This document shows, one piece after another, positions 24,265-35,300 of a DNA stretch of 64,000 bases; position 1 is the stretch's first letter; each line of letters opens with the position of its first letter. Origin of the DNA: Escarpia spicata (lineage: Eukaryota; Annelida; Polychaeta; Sabellida; Siboglinidae); assembly GCA_963995525.1 (NCBI GenBank), contig OZ023212.1, positions 10,456,229 to 10,520,228 of the forward strand. Direction: 5' to 3'. A model generated the notes under the pieces. The model was given only the letters and a program-made list of their open reading frames with translations, had not been told where the DNA came from and did no database searches. The position numbers and the translations under genes were made by a program.

Positions 24265-24600
24265 TGTTGTGCTGTGGTGCAGTGACTAGAACTTTGGACT
24301 CTCAACCAAGAGAACCCAGTTCGAATCCTGTGCTGCGGTGTTGAACCTTGGACAAGTTCGTTCACTCTACGTTGTTCCAGTTCACTCAGCTGTATAAATG
24401 ACTACCTGGCTGTAGACAATGGTGGATATTTGCATAAAAATAGTCTTCACACATTAATTGCAGTGTGACTGAATGCTTCCCAGGGAAGTCGAGATGGTGT
24501 TCGATAGAACAGGTCTGCCAGGGAGTAAAGTGTAAAGCACTTTGAGCAGTCCCGAGGAATGGATACTGTGTTGTATAAGAACTTACCTTTACTTTTTACA
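24265..24600 (+). mobile_element. Full-length tRNA-derived SINE
   Basis: The tRNA-like head has an A-box-like gtggtgcagtgactagaac and a good B box, AGTTCGAATCC. A body of about 200 bp follows, then AGTAAAGTGTAAAGCACTTTG and a T/A-rich end. The AAAGCACTTTGAGC tail is widespread in invertebrate SINEs. It aligns with the split copy at 17572-18520. Confidence 0.85.
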
Positions 24601-25901
24601 ACAGTAGACTTACACATTGTTTGATATGCATGGAGGGCTCTTCTACCAAGACAATCAAGTGGTGATTAATTTACCAGACAGTGCCAATGAAAACAAGTGG
24701 TTCGTTGTTTCGTGTGTGGGTTGGGTGTAAGACAGTTGGCTACTCTCAGAATGTCGCTGACCGAGATGAGCACAAGCTGTTGTGTACAACTTATAACCAC
24801 AACTGTTGACCAGTAGATGGCTACACCAGAGAGTGGCTGTTCGGTAGAAGTGATTTGATGATTGAATGAAGATGTCGTAGAACATGGAGAAGAAATCTCA
24901 AATGGTTGTATTTATATGGAGTCATGCTTTTATGGACTTATGTTTTACTTTACCGCAATATAACCATATGTAATTGTACATAAGATGAGGTTTTATGAGG
25001 AATAAGTTGTAGTGTTTATCGTAAATTGTGTAATGTAGTTAAATGAACGACAATTACGACCTATCAATTGTTTTTATTTGTAAATGAATTAACTATGAAC
25101 TAACAATGCAGGCCACAATCCAGCTTCTGATTATACCAACACATTAGGATAAGGTAACGGCTGCTGAAAGTGTGCTAGATGTGTACGCATTGGCTACAGT
25201 TTTGCGTTTAATTGTACATATGGTGTCACCACCAGCCCACAGATGTCATGTCAGCTCAGTAGCTTGAGGGATGGCCCTGTATGTGATTAGTTTGATAAGA
25301 AACAATCAGTTGTTTTAGGACTCTCTGAATGCCTGCAGAAATGTATAAATTGTTGCAGGAAGTTTAGTATGATTCATGGAATAGTTTCCTTGGTGATACC
25401 GACTAATAATTTATCAAAAACAAGTGTACAGAATATTCTCATACCATACAGCTATACATGTTGGCATAGCGACAACAGTGTTCTATATGGAACATTGTAG
25501 TGCGATACTATTACTGCGTGAATTGATCTCTTTGTGAGTATAATTGCAAATGTTCATGACTATTTACTGAACAGCTCTTAATGTTATTGTACTACCTGCA
25601 AAATGTGCTATTTTAGCTGGCAAAGAGTGCTTTTATGTTGTATAGAATAGAGGATTTGGGATTATCGTTCAGTTGCCACAACACTACGCAATTACGCAAA
25701 CTGTATATATTAAAATAAATTATGTATACAGCATTGGTGATTAAAATCTCACTTTCTGGTAATTAAATTATTGTGCTGGCAGCAAAGAAGTGTATTTAAA
25801 ATAAATGCACAATATGTAACTTGATTGTGTCGTTTTGAAGATATACAACACACACTGGTCTTGTTGAAAAAATTGTATTTTAAAACATGTACATTTCTTC
25901 C

Positions 25902-25930
25902 ACATGCACACAACCAAGTTGTGTGCATGT
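25902..25930. promoter_or_regulatory. Perfect hairpin between convergent genes
   Basis: acatgcacacaac, loop caa, gttgtgtgcatgt: a 13-bp perfect stem. Weaker symmetry continues outward (TTTTAAAACATGTACA left, TGTACATTTTAAAAA on the reverse of the right). It lies downstream of both stop codons. A role in 3'-end formation is only inferred. Confidence 0.45.
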
Positions 25931-26298
25931 GCAATTTTTTCTGTTTTTAAAATGTACAGTTTTTACAAAACACAGACACACACACACACACTCACAGAGA
26001 AACATACATGCACTGATAATATGTTTACATATGTGATATCCATGCGTAACACACACATACATGAACAGGTATTTACATATGTAGGCCCTATAAAAATAAA
26101 TATGTAATTGTACATATACCAGTATTAACATAAAAAACATCCATACTTAAGTAAATGAATAAAGACACACACAGTTTACAAAGTTTAGATAGGTGTGGAA
26201 ACAACACATGAAATAAACTGTGTACTTCACTGATAGCTGTACAACATTTTAGTAGTCATTGTTAACATGTGACACCACAATTAACATCATGGATGACA

Positions 26299-26392
26299 TC
26301 AGAGATCCGCCATAAGGTCGTCTACGTCCAGTGTTGACTGGCTGCTCTTGCGTCGTCGCCTCGATGGCACTTTATACGATGGCTTCTTAGTT
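26299..26392 (-). CDS. XRCC4: XRCC4 exon 11 (C-terminus)
   Basis: Frame TKKPSYKVPSRRRRKSSQST, then LDVDDLMADL and TGA. Basic then acidic tail, comparable to the conserved acidic end of vertebrate XRCC4. Confidence 0.9.
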
Positions 26393-29300
26393 CTGAAAAA
26401 ACAAACATCAACTTAATACAAAATGTCATCCTGACCTTGTCAACAGTAGAATCAGAACTCATTTTACAGTAACCTCACAATAGTGGTTAGCCCATGACAG
26501 TCCCAAATTTGTCCCATAGTAGTAAAGTATTGGAAATTAGTCCTGCTAATATGGTCACCTCGCTATTTAGGCCACTGGCCCAGTCCTGAGTGTGACCTGA
26601 ATATCGGGTCTATTCTATGTAGGCCTCCGTTTAGAGTCCTTCCAACAGCCGCTCTATGTTTGTATACACGTGACAATCTTGAAACCCGAAGAATGGGTCC
26701 TTTGTGTAAAATGATCACTGAGGAAATGATAGAAATCAAGAAAGAGAGAGGGCGTAACTGGCTGCATTGTATTTACAAAATAAATCTCAGATCATTTGTT
26801 TTGAGGAGAATCTAAGCACATTGTGACAAATTATAGACAGGTAATTTATATGACACACATCAATGGTAATGTTTGGTCTACTGTCAAATAGATGATGGTA
26901 TGCCACAAGTCCACAGAGTATATCAGTTTGTCTACAATCTCTGATAGCTCTATCTAAGTCTCTGTAAGATAAGAAAAACAATTAAAGTGAAAGTGTTGGA
27001 AGCATGTGTGGTACCAGCCTGTAGATACCGGTTGGGAACACTGGCACTGATGGACAGACAGGAGGAGAAGCTACAGATAGCAGAAAACAGCTGGCTTAAG
27101 AGAAGACATCAAGTGACACAAGTAGGCAGGAGGAAGATGGAGGAATTAAGAGAATAAAGATACACTAGATGTTGAGAAGAGACTGTGATGGGCAGAACAT
27201 ATACGTAGAGAATGAGTGAGATATTGACAAAGAAAGCATCAAAAACAGAAGAGGGTGGTAGAAGAGGAAGACCAGAATTAAGGTGGAGAGATAGTACAGC
27301 TTAAGCGAGATCTCGACAGGGCAGGGCTGAAGACATGAGAGCGGGGGAGAATGGCAGTGGACTGATGTGGATGGCCCCCATCCTGTGGATGGCTCCCATC
27401 CTGCAAAGGATCAAGAATGGCAGTGGACCGATGTGAATGGCCCCCATCCTGTGGATGGCCTCCATCCTTTGGATGGTTCCCATCCTGCAAAGGATCAAGA
27501 ATGGCAGTGGACCGATGTGAATGGCCCCCATCCTGTGGATGGCTCCCATCCTGCAAAGGATCAAGAATGGCAGTGGACCGATGTGGATGGCCCCCATCCT
27601 GTGGATGGCCCCCATCCTGTGGATGGCCTCCATCCTGTGGATGGCCTCCATCCTGTGGATGGCTCCCATCCTGCAAAGGATCAAGAATGGCAGAGGACCG
27701 ATGTGAATGGCCCCCATCCTGTGGATGGCCCCCATCCTGTAGATGGCTCCCATCCTGCAAAGGATCAAGGCGAAATAAGACATGATATAATAGCTGTTAC
27801 CTCGGCATTCACATTTCTTATAAGTGGCTCAATGATAACTGACAATGTTTTCTATGTGTATCACTAAGCCATACATAAAAAGCCCCTTACGTCTCGGGTG
27901 TGGCTGCTGGTTCCTTGCTTGACGTCTTCACTTTGGGAAGTGTTGGTTTTGATACAGCACCTTTCTTTCCTCTTTTTTGTCGGCCAAATCTACAAAAACA
28001 AACATAATGAAAGGTTTAATATAATTCTGTGCAAATGCAGACTGAAAATGTGGTACTAGAGTACTATAAAAAACAAACTACTTTCAGTGACGTTTACTGT
28101 GAGAATTGAAATTCAATTGATTAATCTTAAAACATGTTCTGCTCTCCGATTCATACCTGTTGATTGATTAGAATGATCACACGACCTGTATGACCATAAG
28201 AGATTTTGGAAGTAAATACAACTTTAGCCAGTGCTAAACAGTCTGTGCAGTGACATAGAGAGTTAAATACTAAACAGTCTGTGCAGTGACATTGAGAGTT
28301 AAATACTAAACAGTCTGTGCAGTGACATAGACAGTTAAATACTAAACAGTCTGTGCAGTGACATTGAGAGTTAAATACTAAACAGTCTCTGCAGTGACAT
28401 TGAGAGTTAAATACTAAACAGTCTGTGCAGTGACATTGAGAGTTAAATACTAAACAGTCTGTGCAGTGACATAGACAGTTAAATACTAAACAGTCTGTGC
28501 AGTGACATTGAGAGTTAAATACTAAACAGTCTGTGCAGTGACATTGAGAGTTAAATACTAAACAGTCTCTGCAGTGACATTGAGAGTTAAATACTAAACA
28601 GTCTGTGCAGTGACATTGAGAGTTAAATACTAAACAGTCTGTGCAGTGACATAGACAGTTAAATACTAAACAGTCACATTTAAGTACACCAGCAGAGACG
28701 GCCACACCAGGAAATTGTGGCAGCTGTGTCACAACATGACTCGTCTTAAAAGTTGGTAATGTTCAGTTTGAATGTGTGTCATAAATTATAATTTAAAGAA
28801 TATGTTTATATTGCTGCTTTTATCTTGTAGACTCCACCTCTCACATGTTAGTTTTGAGGCATTATCAACCTGATCATGCAGATTCAAATCACTATTTAAA
28901 AATGTAAATTAAGTTAATTAATGTCAATCAAAATATATTAACAAGTACTGTGCACTATCAATTAATTATTTAAAGGTTGTATCATCTATTTAATTACAGT
29001 ACTACAGAAACTGCAGAAACTGAAGAAACATTAAAAACGAAATATCAATCGGAAACATGCTGCATCTAATAAGATACCATGCATGATCAACAATCACTTA
29101 TTACTCAACTGTCTGCAGTTAGATATGAATGACTCCGCAACATTTGCACAATATAGAAAATTTGTCCTCAATTGATCACATGTCAGACTGTATGATAGCT
29201 ACAGTTCCAGTGAGTGACTAACTTAAGTAATAAGCGCAGTCAGTTTAAAAGTGCATCAAACGAAATAACTGTGTTCATAAGATTGGATAACTTGCCAACT

Positions 29301-32300
29301 TGCTCATTGGGCACCAGAATCTCTCGGAAAACTTCGGGAAACTTTTACCTCGGATGACATCCCGAAGCACCATTAAGCAGCCAATCAGCGGTCTCCCCAA
29401 TGGAGCACTTTATATTAACCATCACTGATTGATATAAAACAGTTTTCACTACAATAGCATGTGAATTTTGCAAAACCCACTGGTAGTCACACTCATTATA
29501 TAGGGCCTATATCCCCCATATCCGAATAAGTTTATGTGTGATGACGATAACATTTAAAGTGTCAAAATCCCATAATGGAATGTGGCTGGAGGGGACCATG
29601 CCGTATTTCATTCTAAGTACTGTACTTGTGGCAGATCATGTGTTATAACATCACTACATACAATACCATCTGACATGGGCATAAATATGTTTCTGTACTA
29701 ATACCATCATTCTTAAGGACAGATGTAATTAACATTCACAAATTACTCAAACTGCAATCGGCTTGACACTCATCACACATGACGCAGTCTACCCATCTAC
29801 CCAGTCGCCTTGACACTCATCACACATGACGCAGTCTACCCATCTATCCAGTCACCTTGACACTCATCACACATGACGCAGTCTACCCATCTACCCAGTC
29901 GCCTTGACACTCATCACACATGACGCAGTCTACCCATCTACCCAGTCACCTTGACACTCATCACACATGACGTAGTCTACCCATCTACCCAGTCACCTTG
30001 ACACTCATCACACATGACGTAGTCTACCCATCTATCCAGTCGCCTTGACACTCATCACACATGACGTAGTCTACCCATCTACCCAGTCGCCTTGACACTC
30101 ATCACACATGACGCAGTCTACCCATCTATCCAGTCGCCTTGACACTCATCACACATGACGTAGTCTACCCATCTATCCAGTCGCCTTGACACTCATCACA
30201 CATGACGCAGTCTACCCATCTACCCAGTCGCCTTGACACTCATCACACATGACGTAGTCTACCCATCTACCCAGTCGCCTTGACACTCATCACACATGAC
30301 GCAGTCTACCCATCTATCCAGTCACCAATTGGTCCATTTCAAAGTACTTTCGGGCCTTCCCGGTTTCACTCAGGTTACAATCTTTTCACTTCGGCATCAG
30401 CTAGTCTATTAACTTGTTCATGTCCTCGTTGTATTTCTTAGTCAAAACTACCATGCAAGGGAACTTATATAGTACGATATACCTGGAGTGAAGGAAGCCT
30501 GCTGCATGATGGGGGAACTGGAATCAAGGAAGCACCACTGGCTTATGCAGGCACTACTGGTGCCATCTGGTGTATATGCACTGTACAATGGTTATACTAC
30601 CCCTGGGGTGTCAAATAAACATCTTTAAAGAAAATGACGTTAGATTCATACCACAACTAACCAAGAATGAGTCCTGTTAAATTCCTAATTGATGGCGTTT
30701 CCGATGGTATACTTGAAAGAAGCCACATGTATGCTATGTTTAGCACCAATTCTAACTCAACCAATTATGAACGGTGACTTATAAAATATATCTACATGTT
30801 AAATACATACATGTTGCATCTTTAAATATTGAAACTGAAACAGATGCCAACGCAAAAGCTACCAGAGAGAACAAATCTACTGTGACACTCAGGGAACCCG
30901 AAGAGACTACTGGCATCACCTACCGCCTTGAGCACACACTAGGTGAGTCGTCCTGGTCTCCGTCGTCCAATATGAGTGACGAGTCATTTTCCTCAGACTT
31001 CAATCTAGTCTTCTTGGACTGACACACCTTCTGGGAAAGAGACAATCTTCACTGTCCAAATGTCTCCTAATGAACCATAATTCTTTAATGTACATCTTGT
31101 AATTTACAATTATCTGTTGAATACAATACAGTGTTTACGTTGCACGGTAAAAAACAAGATAAACTGGTAACTATTATTGCATACATTCATGTGTGTGTAT
31201 GTGCGTGTGTGTGTGGCTAAAATGATTAACCGATTGCCTCAATTTTGACTTTGTGCAGGAAACAGGAAATTGGTGCAATGTTAAATAAAAATTCAAAGCT
31301 ATAATCAGAATTAGTTACCTTTGTAACCGTTACTTTACTTTCTTCTTCTGTGTCATACTCACTGTAAACATAATGTCATACTCACTGTAAACATAATGTC
31401 ATACTCACTGTAAACACAATGTCATACTCAACGTAAACACAATGTCATACTCACTGTAAATACAATGTCATACTCACTGCAAACACAATGTCATACTCAC
31501 TGTAAGCACAATGTCATACTCACTGTAAACACAATGTCATACTCACTGTAAACACAATGTCATACTCACTGTAAACACAATGTCATACTCACTGTAAACA
31601 TAATGTCATACTCACTGTAAACATAATGTCATATTCAGTGTAAACATGTTATACTCACTGAAAACATAATGTCATACTCACTGTAAACACAATGTCTTAC
31701 TCACTGTAAACACAATGTCATACTCACTGTAAACATAATGTCATACTCACTGTAAACATAATGTTATACTCACTGAAAACATAATGTCATACTCACTGTA
31801 AACACAATGTCATACTCACTGTAAACACAATGTCATACTCACTGTAAACACAATGTCATACTCACTGTAAACATAATGTCATACTCAGTGTAAACATAAT
31901 GTCATACTCACTGTAAACATAATGTTATACTCACTGAAAACATAATGTCATACTCACTGCAAACACAATGTCATACTCACTGTAAACACAATGTCATACT
32001 CATTGTAAACATAATGTCATACTCACTGTAAACATAATGTCATACTCACTGTAAACATAATGTCATACTCACTGTAAACATAATGTTATACTCACTGAAA
32101 ACATAAGAGAAAACAAACTGACATTAAGGTAATAATTATAAAGATAATAATTTATGCAAACTTACTCCAACTCTATATAAGCATAATTAAATATTGCTCA
32201 TGAACTATTACACTTTAAATGCAAAAGGGTAAACAATGCAAGTATTATACTTTGTTTATGACTCTTTTAACAATTTGCACCAGATGTTATATAACAGTGA

Positions 32301-35300
32301 ATTGAAGTTGTCTCAAAATTTGTTTAAAGGAATAAAGATGTATTAATTCAGAAGCATTAGAAAAAGATGATAAGAAGTGAAGATAACCTGTTACTTGCTG
32401 GGGATGAGTTGCTCTCTGTACTCTCCGCTCTCTTGTGAGGTCGTTTGCTGGACTTTGGATTTGCTTAAAACAGAATGCAGCATTCACAAAGTGTTACTTT
32501 GGCTTCATCAATGCATGAAGCAATATATGATGCATTTTATTTAAATGTCTTGTAAACTGCTGATATATATTTAGTTACGCATACGGTGCAGTCACTGCAG
32601 TGTTATCATTTTATTATGAACACAACTTACAAATGTTTGATGTCGACGCCATGCAGCCAGCTTGCAATGTCTCCACTGAAAGAAATCAATATCTGAGTAC
32701 ATTAAAGTACATTTTATCCTCCCCATCCTGCATTTTTAGTAGGTATTCATCATGATGATTTTGTTGTATTTATTGTAGCAACTAATCCAAATTTAACAAG
32801 AGCAGCGAGCACATTCAAGTGCAGTAGATGCGATAAGGACAGCCACTCACGAACCAGCCTAAAAAAAATAGAAAAAAATAACTAAAATTTATTATGCAAA
32901 CTGCTGATTTAATTGATACAATAAAGTGGAAATTTGGCAGAAATGTACAGCCTGTAATGGCTGGAATAAAAGTATCAACAGTTACACTGCACAATCAAAA
33001 TAACATACAAAGCTTTGCATTGTAACAATCAACAAGACTACCATTTAGAAGAACAATATAACATATTTTAATATTTTAGTCAATTACTAAATCCATGTTT
33101 TGTAACCTGGCTTTGTCGCCATCGACACATACAGTAAGATCTTACCTTCCTCTCTAAGCTCTCTGATCTTGGCCTTCTTATCATTGATCACATTGAGAAA
33201 CTGTTAAAGGAAGCCAATAATAGCATTAAAATATTCAATAACACCAATTCTAATTAACCATCTATTTTTGACAGGCTGTATTCGACAGCAGAGAATTGCT
33301 ACCCTAGACTCACTCCCAGCCAACAAAACCCTGACAATTGCATATCTTTCCTAGACTAGTGCCAAAATAAATTATAACTGCCTTGCCATGGTTAGTTACT
33401 GTAGTCAACATTTATGTGAAATCTACCGACCCACTGAGAGCATAAATACCTTAGAAAACATGTCTTTTTCCAATTCTTCTTTTGCTGCGACACATTTCTC
33501 TAAATTCTGCAAAATAAACGTTAAGGTTCAGCCCAAACGACAATGTAATTGCCCTAACAGAGATGAATAAAGTTGTATTGTATTGTAAATAAAAAACATA
33601 GTGAAGAGAACCATGACTGACTGCAAATTATAAATCAGTTAAACTGAAACGAATCAGTTAAAATGGAACTGAAGAGAGCGCATGTGGTCAGACTGAACGA
33701 CAGAAGAAAACTAGAACTGAGACGGAAGGACTGTGCAAAGAAATATTTGGAAGGATTGGAAAAGGAGTAGGGGATGGGAGCGAGAGTCCGAGGGAGTGGA
33801 GATGACAGTGAAACAGGATGAGAGACCGAAGAACGAAAACAAACGTTAAGGGTCAGTATCAAGACCAGCCTCACCCTGACTTCAAAGAAAAAACTGCAGA
33901 GCAACAACATACCTGTCTTAACACTAAACTGATAAGTGTGTACAAATGTTTGTTCTCTACAGACAAATGATTTTACTGTTTCATCTTACCCCTTTTGGGG
34001 TGTAAGAAACATTAGATAAAATTTGTCAAAGTTACATGTAACAAATATAACATAATAACACAGCCACATTGTTTCCTGCAATACTGATATGTTTTCTAGC
34101 AATGCTTCATAGTAACAACACGTAGGTCTCACCCGTAGAGCTCTTGATCTCTCAGAAGCCAGTCTCTCCTTGTCACTCCGTAGAGCTGAGATCTCTTGTC
34201 TCAGATCTGTTTCTGATGTGAGGACACAGTCAAATATTTGTTGAAACGCTGTCGTCTGTCCATCTGTCTTTGTCAGCTGCACATGGCCTAGCTGGAACTG
34301 AGACACATATTACATATTCAGTGTATTGAAAGCTGTGAAAGCTACCAAGAATCTTAAATCTCAAAGTAAGTTTTTTAGCCCCTCAGATATGACACAGTGT
34401 GTCGAGTGAAGCATTAAAGTAAATAATGTGAACAAAGACAAACATCACCTGTCGAGTTTACTCATACATGAGTAAGGGGACATTCATCAAGATACACTCG
34501 GATGCAATTTATGGTGTCAAGATAACTATTTTAAGAAAAATTTTAATTTAACAAGTAGGATAACGTACACAAATCTACAATTAATCCAACAAACTATTTC
34601 AACTGTACTTTATCTGCCTTTGATTTCACATATCACAGTGTCACCTAAATACTCAATTGTGGCACACCGGTCACCCTTCGATTTTGTGTGGAACATTTAG
34701 AATGTTCAGGCTACCTTTATATTACATTTACGTTGATCTCAAAGACCCCAGGTCTGTACTTTTTAAATCTCGTACACCAAACATCTTCCGTTTCCCAACA
34801 ACTCTTTTGCATTCTTTGTAACTGCTCCCAAAACATGGAATTAATTCCTTATTACTTTGAAATCATTTTAAACTATAACCACCCTTTGTACACAAACTAA
34901 GATTTCTTTATTTTAAATTGCAATCCCACCTGATGATTCCTTGCTGTAATGATTCTTGGGCTTCCCTGTTCGTGAGTTTGCCTAATGATCTATGTTAGTT
35001 GCAACTCCGAACTCTGGATATCTAGGCACTATAGACATTTATTATTATTATTATTACAACAAAATTATAGAACTGTATTTCATGTTGTGGGGTATCATGA
35101 CAGAAAATATACAAAGAGAAAAGACATACCTTGACGGACTCCTGTAGGACACACTTCTTCCACACAAATGTCACATCAGTTGAACCGTCAACGGGCGTCA
35201 CAACATACTCGAAGTCGAGACCATTAACACTGTTACAAGTAAGGGCTCTCATGGTTTCACTGACAAAGTCTGCATGCTCCATCTTTAGTGGTCGGCTCCA

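Larger units (their letters stand above)
23868..26298. other. Convergent intergenic region / 3' UTRs
   Basis: Holds a SINE (24265-24600), AATAAA polyadenylation hexamers at about 25714 and 25798 on the plus strand that could end the Rab transcript, a hairpin at 25902-25930 and a (CA)n run at about 25975-25990. No further gene seen. Confidence 0.5.
26393..27890 (-). other. XRCC4 intron 10: LINE 3' fragment and nested minisatellite
   Basis: Contains a diverged copy of the AAGGTCACC repeat (26460-26625), a plus-strand LINE tail (27000-27360) and an 18-bp based array grown from that tail (27361-27770). Confidence 0.6.

Noticed and set aside
24265..24345. A functional tRNA gene
   Set aside because: A and B boxes are present but the cloverleaf is poor and the body continues into a SINE with the AAAGCACTTTGAGC tail.
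28151..28732. 193-codon minus-strand frame of CLVFNSQCHCTD repeats
   Set aside because: The 36-bp period of an intronic minisatellite keeps it open; the flanking codons show no protein-like features.
29762..30328. CRISPR-like look of regular 47-bp repeats
   Set aside because: Units are contiguous with no spacers, the genome is animal and there are no cas genes; it is a minisatellite.
32845..32865. Possible 8-bp XRCC4 microexon (GCTGGTTC between ttttttag and gtgagt)
   Set aside because: Including it shifts exon 6 into a frame that does not join exon 7 and 8 correctly, while skipping it gives a consistent protein.
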